NCBI GenBank assembly: GCA_038252405.1
Contig: JBBSAJ010000007.1
Coordinates: 1-64,000 of the forward strand
Length of the DNA: 64,000 nucleotides
DNA from: DATCDE01 sp038252405
GTDB lineage: Bacteria; Actinomycetota; Actinomycetes; Prado026
Reading direction: 5' to 3'
Shown here: in pieces, positions 27,304-35,802 of the stretch
How the letters are laid out: every line of letters begins with the position of its first letter
Position numbering within the stretch: position 1 is the stretch's first letter
Notes under the pieces: model-generated
Databases searched by the model: none
What the model saw: the letters and a program-made list of their open reading frames with translations, nothing else
What the model was told of the DNA's origin: nothing
Position numbers and translations under genes: made by a program

Positions 27304-27728
27304 CGATCGGAGGGCTCGCTGGGCCGCTCTGCGAACGGGTCGCCGGGGACGACCACGGTGCCGGTCGCAGTGGTGCAGACCAGCGGCTCGGCGAGCACCT
27401 CCGCGGCGGACGGGGACCGGTCCGGCCTGGCCCGACAGACCACCGCGGCCCGGAAGGTCATCCCCCGGCTGCGGCGCCCGACCCGGGCGAGGGTCGCGGT
27501 GACCTCGAGCACGTCCCCGGCCTGGACGGCCGCCGTGAACTGCACGTCGTCGTAGGAGGCGAACAGCCCCTCGTCGCTGTCGGTACGGATGCACAGCTCG
27601 GTGGCCACGTCGCCGAACAGGCCGAGCACATAAGCGCCGTCCACCAGGTTGCCGCCGTAGTGGGCGTGCGCATAGGGAACGTATCGGCGGTGCGTGACCG
27701 TGGTTCCGACCTCCGGCTGCTCGGTCAT
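27297..27728 (-). CDS. kal: 3-aminobutyryl-CoA ammonia-lyase
   Basis: A 143-residue hotdog-fold protein with HAHYGGNLVDGAYVLGLFGD, matching the Kal family that removes ammonia from L-3-aminobutyryl-CoA to give crotonyl-CoA, the last amino-group step of lysine fermentation. Without context it could be mistaken for a thioesterase, but it is translationally coupled (ATGA) to kamE and closes the operon. The start is ATG 27728. Confidence 0.88.
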   Translation of the reverse strand: MTEQPEVGTTVTHRRYVPYAHAHYGGNLVDGAYVLGLFGDVATELCIRTDSDEGLFASYDDVQFTAAVQAGDVLEVTATLARVGRRSRGMTFRAAVVCRARPDRSPSAAEVLAEPLVCTTATGTVVVPGDPFAERPSEPSDRT

Positions 27729-28480
27729 GACGCCCTCCTGTCGGTGCCCACCAGCGCGTGCACGAGGTAGCTCGCCACCTCGCCGGGCGTCGTCCCCTTG
27801 CCGAAGATGCGGTCGACGCCGAGCTCGGCGGCCTGCCGCTCGTCGAAGCGCGGGCCGCCCACGACGAGGAGCGGGCCCCTGCCGGCCGGGTAGGCCTCGC
27901 GGAACGCCGCGGACATCTCCCGGGTGTTGTGCAGGTGGGCGTCCTTCTGGGTGACCACCTGGGAGATCAGGACGGCGTCCGCCTTCGCGGCCCTGGCCCG
28001 CTCCACGAGGTCGGGCACGAGGACCTGGGCGCCGAGGTTCACCACGGTGAGCTCGGAGTAGTACTCCAGCCCCTTCTGCCCCGCGAAGCCCTTGATGTTG
28101 AGGATCGCGTCGATGCCGACCGTGTGCGCGTCGGTGCCGATGCAGGCCCCGACGACCACCAGCGGCCGGTGCAGGGCACGCTTGATGGCCGTGTTGACCT
28201 CCTTGGCGGACAGCAGCGGGAACTCCCGCTCCACCACGTCGACCTTGGACACGTCCACCAGGTGGTGCACCTTGCCGTAGACGACGAAGAAGGTGAAGTC
28301 CGGGCCCATCCCCTTGGCGTGCACGACCATCGCCGGGTCCATGCCCATGGAGTGCGCCAGCTGCAGCGCCGCGCCCTCGGCCCGTTTGTCGTGCGGCAGC
28401 GGCAGGGTGAACGACAGCTGGACCATGCCGTCGCCCGTCGTGTCGCCGTACGGGCGCACGATCTGCTTGGCGGCGCTCAT
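27725..28480 (-). CDS. kamE: Lysine 5,6-aminomutase beta subunit
   Basis: A 251-residue subunit carrying adenosylcobalamin. The base-off B12 motif is GTDAHTVGID (Asp117, His119, Gly122), followed by a Ser in LISQVV and GG in LVVGGPRF. Lys130, 11 residues after the cobalt-ligand His, matches the spacing of His133 and PLP-binding Lys144 in the Clostridium sticklandii enzyme. With KamD it moves the terminal amino group of beta-lysine to carbon 5. ATGA overlaps join it to kamD before and kal after. Confidence 0.93.
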   Translation of the reverse strand: MSAAKQIVRPYGDTTGDGMVQLSFTLPLPHDKRAEGAALQLAHSMGMDPAMVVHAKGMGPDFTFFVVYGKVHHLVDVSKVDVVEREFPLLSAKEVNTAIKRALHRPLVVVGACIGTDAHTVGIDAILNIKGFAGQKGLEYYSELTVVNLGAQVLVPDLVERARAAKADAVLISQVVTQKDAHLHNTREMSAAFREAYPAGRGPLLVVGGPRFDERQAAELGVDRIFGKGTTPGEVASYLVHALVGTDRRAS

Positions 28481-30045
28481 CGGGCACTCCCTTCGAGGAT
28501 CTCGGACGCCGGGTTGAGGTAGCCGGGGGCCTTCTTCAGCACGCCGTCCAGCCCCTTGCCGGCATCGGCCGGGCGCTTCATCAGGCCGAAGGTGCCGTCG
28601 CCGATCGCGTTGAGCAGCCCGTCGTCGACGATCCGCTCGAGCAGCTCGACCGCCTCTCCCAGCACCTGGTGGGCGCGCCGCACGATGAACCCGTCCGGCG
28701 CCGGCACGAAGTCCTCCCCCAGCCGCCCGGCCGCGTTGAACACGTACCGGACGTTCTGCAGGGCCAGGTCCCGGTCGGACAGCCAGGGGGTCACCACGGC
28801 CTCGGTCATCATGCCGACAAGCAGGATGGACTGGCCGGTCATCGCCCCGGCCAGGTTGAAGAAGCCGTCCAGCAGGTAGCCGCGGAAGATGTCGCCGGTC
28901 ATGTGCTTGGTCGGCGGCATCCACTTCAGCGGCGCCTTCGGGAACAGCTCGCGGGCCAGCAGCGCGTGGGCCAGCTCGAGCCGGAACGAGTCCGGCAGGT
29001 CCGGGTTGATCTCGAACGCGTGGCCCAGGCCGAGCAGCTCGTCCGGCAGGCCGGCCTCCTTGGCGAAGTACTCGTTGAGCAGCTGGCTGACGGTGACCGT
29101 GTGCGCGGCGTCGACGGCGTCCGCGGTGGTCAGGTAGTTGTCCTCGCCGGTGTTGATCACGATGCCGGCCCTGGCATGGATCTGTCGGCTGAACCGCTGG
29201 TCCACGAAGGTGCGGATCGGGTTGATGTCCCGGAACAGGATCCCGTACATCGAGTCGTTGAGCATCATGTCCAGCCGCTCGAGGCCGGCCAGGGTGGCGA
29301 TCTCCGGCATGCACAGTCCGGACGCGTAGTTCGTCAGCCGCACGTAACGACCCAGCTCGCGCGACGTCTCGTCCAGCGCGGCCCGCATCAGCCGGAAGTT
29401 CTCCTGCGTGGCGTAGGTGCCGGCGAAACCCTCCCTCGTCGCCCCCTCGGGCACGTAGTCGAGCAGCGACTGGCCGGTCGAGCGGATCACCGCGATGACG
29501 TCGGCGCCCTCGCGGGCCGCCGCCTGCGCCTGCGGGATGTCCTCATGAATGTCCCCGGTGGCCACGATCAGGTAGATCCACGGCTGCTGCGGGTCTCCGA
29601 CGCGGGTGGTCAGCCGCTCCCGCTCACGGCGGTTGCGGTCGATCCGGGCGATGCCCTTGGCGACGGACCGCCGGGCCGCGGTGGCCGCGCGGACGGCGTC
29701 CTTGCCCTCCGGGACGCGGAACGACACCGAGCCGGCGGCGGCCTTCTGGGCCAGCACGGTCAGGTCCGGCGCGTCCTCGCGGAGCAGCGCGTCCCACACC
29801 GGCAGGGCCACGCCGTGCTCGAGCCCGCAGTCGGCGCGCACGGCGTCGACCAGCCGGTTCACCCACGGGATGCCCTCGACATCCGCCCCGGCGAGGCCGG
29901 CCAGCCGCAGCACGGCCCGCTCGACGGACACCGTCGAGTGCGTGCGGGCCGTCCGCACGACCGGGGCGCCGGCCTTGCGGGCCAGCGACCGGGCCCGCCG
30001 GACGACGGCCGGGTCCAGCTCGAGCCGGGACCTGCTCGCGCTCAT
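28477..30045 (-). CDS. kamD: Lysine 5,6-aminomutase alpha subunit
   Basis: A 522-residue TIM-barrel subunit of the B12- and PLP-dependent aminomutase. IYLIVATGDIHEDIPQAQAA, VIAVIRSTGQSLLDYVPEGA, MLNDSMYGILFRDINPIRTF and NTGEDNYLTTADAVDAAHTV are conserved family blocks. The length fits the clostridial protein. It converts (3S)-3,6-diaminohexanoate (beta-lysine) to 3,5-diaminohexanoate. It is coupled on both sides by ATGA overlaps, to the amidohydrolase gene before it and to kamE after it. Confidence 0.95.
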   Translation of the reverse strand: MSASRSRLELDPAVVRRARSLARKAGAPVVRTARTHSTVSVERAVLRLAGLAGADVEGIPWVNRLVDAVRADCGLEHGVALPVWDALLREDAPDLTVLAQKAAAGSVSFRVPEGKDAVRAATAARRSVAKGIARIDRNRRERERLTTRVGDPQQPWIYLIVATGDIHEDIPQAQAAAREGADVIAVIRSTGQSLLDYVPEGATREGFAGTYATQENFRLMRAALDETSRELGRYVRLTNYASGLCMPEIATLAGLERLDMMLNDSMYGILFRDINPIRTFVDQRFSRQIHARAGIVINTGEDNYLTTADAVDAAHTVTVSQLLNEYFAKEAGLPDELLGLGHAFEINPDLPDSFRLELAHALLARELFPKAPLKWMPPTKHMTGDIFRGYLLDGFFNLAGAMTGQSILLVGMMTEAVVTPWLSDRDLALQNVRYVFNAAGRLGEDFVPAPDGFIVRRAHQVLGEAVELLERIVDDGLLNAIGDGTFGLMKRPADAGKGLDGVLKKAPGYLNPASEILEGSAR

Positions 30046-31652
30046 GCGGCTTCCTCTCGCTGATGGACGGTGCGACCGCGCACCACCGTGCGCAGGCAGG
30101 TGGGCAGCGGTGCCCCGGGGCTGACGTCGGGCAGGCCGGGGACGCCGGCCCTGGGGTCGGTCGACCAGGACGCGACCCGCTCGTCGGGGGTCTGGACGAC
30201 GAGGTCGCCGGCGGCCCACACGGCGTAGGTGGCCGGGGCGCCCGGGGCGAGCACGCCCGCGTCGTCGACCCCCGCGGCCCGCCAGCCGCCGCGGGTGTGC
30301 GCGGCGAACGCGGCGCGCACGGTGAGCCGGGACCCCGGGGTCTGGTGGAAGGCGGCCGCGCGGACGGTCTCCCACGGGCCCAGCGGGGTCACCGGGGAGT
30401 CTGAGCCGAGGGCCAGCGGGATGCCCGCGCTGGCCATGGCCGCGAACGGGTTCATGCCGCGGGCCCGCTCCGCGCCCAGCCGCTCGACGTACATGCCGTC
30501 CTGGCCACCCCACAGCGCGTCGAACACCGGCTGCACGCTGGCGTAGACGCCGAGCCGGGCCAGCTCGGCCAGGTGCCCGGCGTCTGGCATCTCCAGGTGC
30601 TCCAGCCGGTGCCGGGCGCTGCGGATGGCCGCCACCCCGACCGCCTCGGCGGCCTCGGTGAGGCCGGCCACGACGGCGTCGGTCGCGCCGTCGCCGATCA
30701 CGTGGAAGCCGGACTGCAGCCCGGCGCGGGTACAGGCGACCACGTGCTCGCGCACCTGCGCGGCGGTGAGGTAGCCGTAGCCGGCGCCGTCCGCGTCGGC
30801 GTACACGGTGCGCAGGGCTGCGGTGTGCGAGCCGAGCGCGCCATCGGCGAACAGGTCCCCGGCGGCGCCGAGCGCTCCGAGCTCGCGGGCCCGCTCGACC
30901 CCGCCGAGCTCGCCCCAGTAGCCGACCACGTCCGGGCCGGGCTCCGCGGCGGCTAGGGCCAGCATGGCCGTGAAGTCGGACTCGGAGGAGATCTCCGGCC
31001 CACCCAGCTCGTGGAACGCGCCGATGCCCAGGGCGGCCGCCCTGGCCCGGGTGGCCCGCTGCGCGGCGGCGCGCATGGTCGGGGTGACGGCGTCCATGGC
31101 GGCGGCGCGCGCCGCGTGGTGGGCGTCCCGGGCGAGCAGGCCGTCGTCGGACCAGCCGGGCAGCGCCCGCGCCTGCGGCAGGGCGGCGAGCAGCGCGCTG
31201 GACGCCACCGCGGAGTGCACGTCGATGCGGGTGAGGTAGACGGTGCCGCCGAAGGAGGCGCGGTCCAGCTCCTGCCGGGTGGGGGGTCGGCCCTCGGGCC
31301 AGCGGGACTCGTCCCAGCCGTGCCCGAGCAGGACGCCGACGCCGCGGCGCTGGCGGGCGAACCGTTCCAGCCGGTCCAGCGCCTCGGCCAGGGTGGCCGT
31401 GCCGGTGAGGTCCAGGCCGGTCAGGGCCAGCCCGGTGGACGTCGCGTGCACGTGCGCATCGACGAACGCCGGGGTGACCAGGGCACCGTCCAGCTCGACG
31501 ACGTCGTCGAGCGTGCTGAGGTCCGGGAACGCCGCGTCGGCGGCGGCGTCCGAGCCGACCCAGGCCACCGTGTCGTCGACGACGAGCATTGCGGTGGCGA
31601 ACGGGTCGGCCGGGGTGTGGACCACTCCCCCGCGCAGCAGGGTGCTGGTCAT
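30042..31652 (-). CDS. YtcJ-like amidohydrolase (family 3) in the lysine operon
   Basis: A 536-residue metal hydrolase. Metal ligands are seen in FVDAHVHATSTG (HxH), GFHVIGDGA, RHRLEHLEM and ALGSDSPV, the order found in YtcJ-type amidohydrolases, which act on diverse amides, imides and cyclic compounds. No signal peptide. It is locked into the lysine operon by ATGA overlaps with kdd upstream and kamD downstream, where known clusters carry the Kce cleavage enzyme instead. It does not resemble Kce. It may open a lactam or remove an acyl group from a pathway intermediate; the substrate is unknown. Confidence 0.8.
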   Translation of the reverse strand: MTSTLLRGGVVHTPADPFATAMLVVDDTVAWVGSDAAADAAFPDLSTLDDVVELDGALVTPAFVDAHVHATSTGLALTGLDLTGTATLAEALDRLERFARQRRGVGVLLGHGWDESRWPEGRPPTRQELDRASFGGTVYLTRIDVHSAVASSALLAALPQARALPGWSDDGLLARDAHHAARAAAMDAVTPTMRAAAQRATRARAAALGIGAFHELGGPEISSESDFTAMLALAAAEPGPDVVGYWGELGGVERARELGALGAAGDLFADGALGSHTAALRTVYADADGAGYGYLTAAQVREHVVACTRAGLQSGFHVIGDGATDAVVAGLTEAAEAVGVAAIRSARHRLEHLEMPDAGHLAELARLGVYASVQPVFDALWGGQDGMYVERLGAERARGMNPFAAMASAGIPLALGSDSPVTPLGPWETVRAAAFHQTPGSRLTVRAAFAAHTRGGWRAAGVDDAGVLAPGAPATYAVWAAGDLVVQTPDERVASWSTDPRAGVPGLPDVSPGAPLPTCLRTVVRGRTVHQREEAA

Positions 31653-32734
31653 GGCTGCCTCTCGGCGTCCAGGCGGCCCTCGAACAGTCGACGGACGCCG
31701 GGCTCGGAGCGCAGCACGTCGAGGGCGTAGTCGGCGTGTCCGGGCGCGTACCCGTTGCCGACCAGCATGGTGACGTCGGCGGCGAGTCCCTCGGCGCCCA
31801 GGGCGGCTGTGGCGAACGAGGTGGCCATCGAGAAGAAGATCACCGTGCCCCGGTCGGCGGTGGACAGGATCGCGCCGTGCTCGCAGCCGGGGACGTCGAC
31901 GCACACCACAGTGACGTCGGCCGGGCCGCCGAGCTGCTCGGCCACCGCCTCGGACACCTGGACCGGGTCCCTGGCATCGGCCAGCGCGACGGCGTCGGTG
32001 ATCCCGGCCGCGCGCAGCAGCTCGGCCTCACGCTCCACGGGGACCACGCCCACGGTCCTCGCCGCGCCGGCGCGCCGGGCCGCGGCCAGCGCCAGCGAGC
32101 CGGACTTGCCGGCGCCGCCGATGACGGCGACAGCGGGCGGGCGGCCGGTGTCGGCGTAGTTCCCGACCACGCGCGCGGTCAGCGCGGGTGCCCCGCACAC
32201 GTCCATGACCGCCAGCGCCAGCCCGCGCGGCAGGTCGTCGGGCAGGTGCGCCGCGATGGAGCGACCGAACAGGATCGCGTAGCCGTCGCACGGCACCTGC
32301 TCGGACCGCCCGTCCCAGCCCGCGAGGCCGTCCTCGATGACCAGCGGGGTGAGGGTGAGCGAGACCAGGGTGGCGATGTGGTCGCCGACAGACAGGCCGA
32401 GCGACGACGCGGGACCGACCTCCTCGACGACGCCCACGAGCATGCCGCCCGACCCGGTCACCGGGTTGTGCATCTTGCCTCGGCTGCGCACGATCGCGAG
32501 CACCTCGGCCCGGATCTCGTCGCCGGCCCCGCGGTGCTTGTCGAACAGCTGGCGGAAGCTGGCGGCGTCCAGGTTGAGCCGCTGCACCCGCACCCGCACC
32601 TCGTCCGGCCACAGCTCGACGCGGGTGTCCAGCCGGTAGGCGGCCTGGGGCAGCACGCCCTGCGGCTCGAGCACGCGGTGCAGACCGACGGGCGACGACG
32701 GGGACGACGGGGACGGCTGAGTCGACGCTGGCAC
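31649..32734 (-). CDS. kdd: 3,5-diaminohexanoate dehydrogenase
   Basis: A 361-residue protein with the NAD-binding fold (VAVIGGAGKSGSLALAAAR) and the characteristic Kdd blocks FRQLFDKHRG, IVRSRGKMHNPVTGSGGML and VMDVCGAPALT. It oxidatively deaminates 3,5-diaminohexanoate to 5-amino-3-oxohexanoate with NAD+. It starts on GTG 32734 with GGAAGGA upstream and is the first gene of the operon, divergent from kamA. Confidence 0.93.
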   Translation of the reverse strand: MPASTQPSPSSPSSPVGLHRVLEPQGVLPQAAYRLDTRVELWPDEVRVRVQRLNLDAASFRQLFDKHRGAGDEIRAEVLAIVRSRGKMHNPVTGSGGMLVGVVEEVGPASSLGLSVGDHIATLVSLTLTPLVIEDGLAGWDGRSEQVPCDGYAILFGRSIAAHLPDDLPRGLALAVMDVCGAPALTARVVGNYADTGRPPAVAVIGGAGKSGSLALAAARRAGAARTVGVVPVEREAELLRAAGITDAVALADARDPVQVSEAVAEQLGGPADVTVVCVDVPGCEHGAILSTADRGTVIFFSMATSFATAALGAEGLAADVTMLVGNGYAPGHADYALDVLRSEPGVRRLFEGRLDAERQP

Positions 32735-32791
32735 GGTCAGATCCTTCCAGGCAGGACACTGGGCGCGCCCACTCGGCGCGCAACGGAAATC

Positions 32792-32819
32792 CTACGGTGA
32801 GATGGTGGATTCACCGCAG
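32792..32819. promoter_or_regulatory. Operator-like palindrome between kdd and kamA
   Basis: CTACGGTGA (32792-32800) and TCACCGCAG (32811-32819) form an imperfect 28-bp palindrome (8 of 9 arm positions) with a nested GGTG-GATT-CACC. It is central in the 142-bp divergent promoter region. The Lrp-type regulator gene at the end of kamA is the obvious candidate to bind it. Confidence 0.55.
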
Positions 32820-32876
32820 ATCCTTCTCTATTCTGGTGAGATTGCGTCGTCTGTGCGCCGTCGAGAGGATTCCCCC

Positions 32877-34313
32877 GTGAGCATCGAGCAGCCGTACGTC
32901 TACCGCCGTCGGCCCCTCGTCGAGCCGGACTGGACGCGGTTGCCCGGATTCGCCGGCGTCACCCGCGAGGAGTGGGCATCGGCGCAGTGGCAGCGCTCGC
33001 ACTGCGTGAAGAACGTCAAGCAGCTGCGCGACCTGATGGGCGACCTGCTCGAGGACCGCTTCTACGCCGACCTGGAGCGTGACCAGACCGAGCGGGCCAC
33101 CATGTCCATGCTGGTGCCGCCGCAGATGATGAACACGATCGTGCCGGTGTCCCACGACGGCGGGACCCCCACGGCGGCGCAGTTCACCGAGGCGTTCTAC
33201 GCCGACCCGGTGCGCCGGTACATGCTGCCGGTGTTCAGCGACCGGCGCACGGACTGGCCCAGCCACCCCTACTCGACCCGTGACTCGCTGCACGAGCACG
33301 AGATGTGGGTGGCCGAGGGGCTCACCCACCGGTACCCGACCAAGGTGCTGGCCGAGCTGCTGAGCACCTGCCCGCAGTACTGCGGGCACTGCACCCGCAT
33401 GGACCTCGTGGGCAACTCCACCCCGGTGATCGAGAAGCTCAAGTTCGACCTCAAGCCGGTGGACCGCTACGACGCGATGATCGACTACCTGCGCTCGCAG
33501 CCCGGCGTCCGCGACGTCGTGGTGTCCGGCGGCGACGTCGCGAACCTGCCCTGGAAGAACCTCGAGGCGTTCGTGGACCGCCTGCTGCAGATCGACAACA
33601 TCCGGGACATCCGGTTGGCCACCAAGGCGCTCATGGGGCTGCCGCAGCACTGGCTGCAGGACGACGTCCGGGCCGGCATGGAGCGGCTGGCCACGCTGGC
33701 CCGCTCCCGCGGCGTCCACCTGGCGATCCACACCCACGTCAACGCCGCCCAGTCGGTGACCCCGTTCGTGGCCGACGCGGCCAAGGCGATGCTCGAGGCG
33801 GGCGTCCGGGACGTGCGCAATCAGGGGGTGCTCATGAAGGGCGTGAACGCGACCTCCGAGCAGCTGCTCGACCTCAGCTTCACGCTGCTCGACGAGGCCG
33901 GGATCATGCCCTACTACTTCTACATGTGCGACATGATCCCGTTCAGCGAGCACTGGAGGGTGTCGCTCAAGGAGGCCCAGCACCTGCAGCACTCGATCAT
34001 GGGCTACCTGCCCGGGTTCGCCACGCCGCGCATCGTCTGCGACGTCCCCTACGTCGGCAAGCGCTGGGTGCACCAGCTGGAGTCCTACGACGAGACGCTC
34101 GGCATCTCGTACTGGACGAAGAACTACCGCACCGGCATCGAGCTGACCGACCCGGACGCGCTGAGCCGCAAGTACGAGTACTACGACCCGATCCACACGC
34201 TGCCGGCCGGTGGCCAGGAGTGGTGGCAGGAGCACGGCGGCAGCATGGCGGACGTGCACGAGGCGGCCACCGCGGCCGCGTTGGCCTCCCGGGAGGCCTC
34301 CCTGTCCAGCTAG
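32877..34313 (+). CDS. kamA: Lysine 2,3-aminomutase, divergent form
   Basis: A 478-residue radical SAM enzyme. Cys165, Cys169 and Cys172 in STCPQYCGHCTR bind the 4Fe-4S cluster. YMCDMIPFSEHWR and CDVPYVGK hold the two Asp residues that recognise the side-chain amino group in clostridial enzymes; Lys395 in PYVGK fits the PLP lysine, although the usual GGGGK loop is replaced. It is longer than clostridial forms (about 416). It makes beta-lysine, the first step of the pathway. I start it at GTG 32877 behind GAGAGGA; an in-frame ATG at 32802 lies in the operator region. Confidence 0.9.
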   Translation: MSIEQPYVYRRRPLVEPDWTRLPGFAGVTREEWASAQWQRSHCVKNVKQLRDLMGDLLEDRFYADLERDQTERATMSMLVPPQMMNTIVPVSHDGGTPTAAQFTEAFYADPVRRYMLPVFSDRRTDWPSHPYSTRDSLHEHEMWVAEGLTHRYPTKVLAELLSTCPQYCGHCTRMDLVGNSTPVIEKLKFDLKPVDRYDAMIDYLRSQPGVRDVVVSGGDVANLPWKNLEAFVDRLLQIDNIRDIRLATKALMGLPQHWLQDDVRAGMERLATLARSRGVHLAIHTHVNAAQSVTPFVADAAKAMLEAGVRDVRNQGVLMKGVNATSEQLLDLSFTLLDEAGIMPYYFYMCDMIPFSEHWRVSLKEAQHLQHSIMGYLPGFATPRIVCDVPYVGKRWVHQLESYDETLGISYWTKNYRTGIELTDPDALSRKYEYYDPIHTLPAGGQEWWQEHGGSMADVHEAATAAALASREASLSS

Positions 34314-34322
34314 CCCGAGCCG

Positions 34323-34763
34323 TCAGAGGGCGAGGGGGCGGGACTCGTACGGCGTCGACAGCACGACGGTCGTGTGGGTGCTCACGTTGGCCACCGCCCG
34401 GATCTCGGCGAGCAGCACCTCCAGGTCGCCGGGGGACGGCACCCGCACCTTCAGGAGGTGGGACTCCTGCCCGGCGACCGAGTGGCAGGCCTCGATCTGG
34501 TGCAGGTCGGCCAGCCGCTGCGGGGCGTCGTCCGGCTGCGACGGGTCCAGCGGGGTGATCGCGACGAACGCCGTGAGGGACAGTCCGACCGCGGCCGGGT
34601 CGACCACCGCCGCGTAGCCGCGGATCACGCCGCGCTCCTCCAGTCGCCGTACCCGCTGGTGGACCGCGGACGTCGACAGCCCGGTGGCCCGGCCCAGGTC
34701 GGTGTAGCTCATCCGACCGTCCGCGGCGAGCTGCCGGACGATTTCGCGGTCCAGGTCCTCCAC
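34323..34763 (-). CDS. Lrp/AsnC-family transcriptional regulator
   Basis: A 146-residue regulator: N-terminal helix-turn-helix (LDREIVRQLAADGRMSYTDL, then STSAVHQRVRRLEERGVI) and a C-terminal RAM ligand domain (FVAITPLDPSQ, GQESHLLKVRV). Lrp proteins sense amino acids as octamers. Convergent with kamA, 9 bp apart, it most likely senses lysine or a pathway intermediate and acts at the kdd-kamA palindrome. The start GTG 34763 is set by the HTH; the longer frame above is spurious. Confidence 0.9.
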   Translation of the reverse strand: MEDLDREIVRQLAADGRMSYTDLGRATGLSTSAVHQRVRRLEERGVIRGYAAVVDPAAVGLSLTAFVAITPLDPSQPDDAPQRLADLHQIEACHSVAGQESHLLKVRVPSPGDLEVLLAEIRAVANVSTHTTVVLSTPYESRPLAL

Positions 34764-34773
34764 ACCGGAGAAC

Positions 34774-35682
34774 TTACCGGCGTGCGGCCCCGGCCGCCGC
34801 CAGAGCGGCGATGTACGCGCTGGCCGGCCGCGGGTCGAGCCCCACGGCGCGCAGCGGGTCGGCGTCCCAGGTGGGTGGGTGCCGGTCGGCGTTGAGCTCC
34901 AGGCCCATGAGCGAGGCGATCTCGGGCTTGCGGCGAGCGAGCACCCGAGACCCGACCGCGAGCGCCGGGCGCGGGACGTGGATGCGCCGGAACCGGGTAC
35001 CGAACGCCTCCTCGAACGCCTCGACGACCTGCCGGCGGGTGAGCGCCTCCGGGCCGCCGAACTCGACCGTCCGGGGCGGGTCCGGGTGCTCCGCGAGGGC
35101 CACGCAGAGGCCGGCCACGTCGTCCACGGCGACGTAGGCGGCCGGTGTCCGCCCGCGGCCGTAGATGATCGCGCGCCGTCGCTGCGGGTCGATGCCGGTC
35201 GCCGGGGCCAGCCAGACCTCCTGGAACTTGTCCGGTCGGACGACGACCTCGTGCAGCCGCGACGTCCGCAGCAGCCGCTCGGTCTGCAGCTTCGCGGCGG
35301 CCAGCGGGGCCTGCCGAGCGACCTCCTCGTTGATCCCGGCCATCGACACGAAGACGAACCGCTGGACCCCGGCGCGCACCGCCGCCGCCACCAGGTTGGC
35401 GTTGCCCTGCCCGTCCACCGAGTCGATCGACACGTCCGTGGCCCCGGCGAGCACCCGGCCCAGGGCGTTGGCGGTCGTGACCACCGTGTCGACCCCGCGC
35501 AGCGCCCCGTCCAGGCTCGGCAGGTCGGCGAGGTCACCCTGGATGACGCTGATGCCGAGCCGGGCCAGGGCGGACCCGTCGGTCCGGGGCCGCACCAGGG
35601 CCCGGCAGGGCACCCCTTCGGCCACCAGCCGGTTGGCGATCGCGCCGCCGAGCTGGCCGGTTCCTCCACACAGCAGCAACAT
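34774..35682 (-). CDS. NmrA-like NAD(P)-binding protein
   Basis: A 302-residue atypical short-chain dehydrogenase. LLLCGGTGQLGGAIANRL is the NAD(P) loop; GISVIQGDLADLPSLDGALR and FVFVSMAGINEEV follow the NmrA/complex I NDUFA9-like pattern. The YxxxK catalytic pair is not seen, so it may sense redox state rather than catalyse. It ends 10 bp before the Lrp gene on the same strand. Confidence 0.85.
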   Translation of the reverse strand: MLLLCGGTGQLGGAIANRLVAEGVPCRALVRPRTDGSALARLGISVIQGDLADLPSLDGALRGVDTVVTTANALGRVLAGATDVSIDSVDGQGNANLVAAAVRAGVQRFVFVSMAGINEEVARQAPLAAAKLQTERLLRTSRLHEVVVRPDKFQEVWLAPATGIDPQRRRAIIYGRGRTPAAYVAVDDVAGLCVALAEHPDPPRTVEFGGPEALTRRQVVEAFEEAFGTRFRRIHVPRPALAVGSRVLARRKPEIASLMGLELNADRHPPTWDADPLRAVGLDPRPASAYIAALAAAGAARR

Positions 35683-35802
35683 CGGGGACCCCCGGGCTCC
35701 GACTCACCTGCACGCGCTGGACGTGTTCAGCCCACTCCCCTCGCCTCGGGTGGCGCCAGGGTCCTTGGTCCGGCCGGCATCCCGCGGAACCCGAGCGCGC
35801 GG

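Noticed and set aside
27297..27728. kal as a general thioesterase
   Set aside because: The hotdog fold fits both, but GGNLVDGA and coupling to kamE favour the ammonia-lyase.
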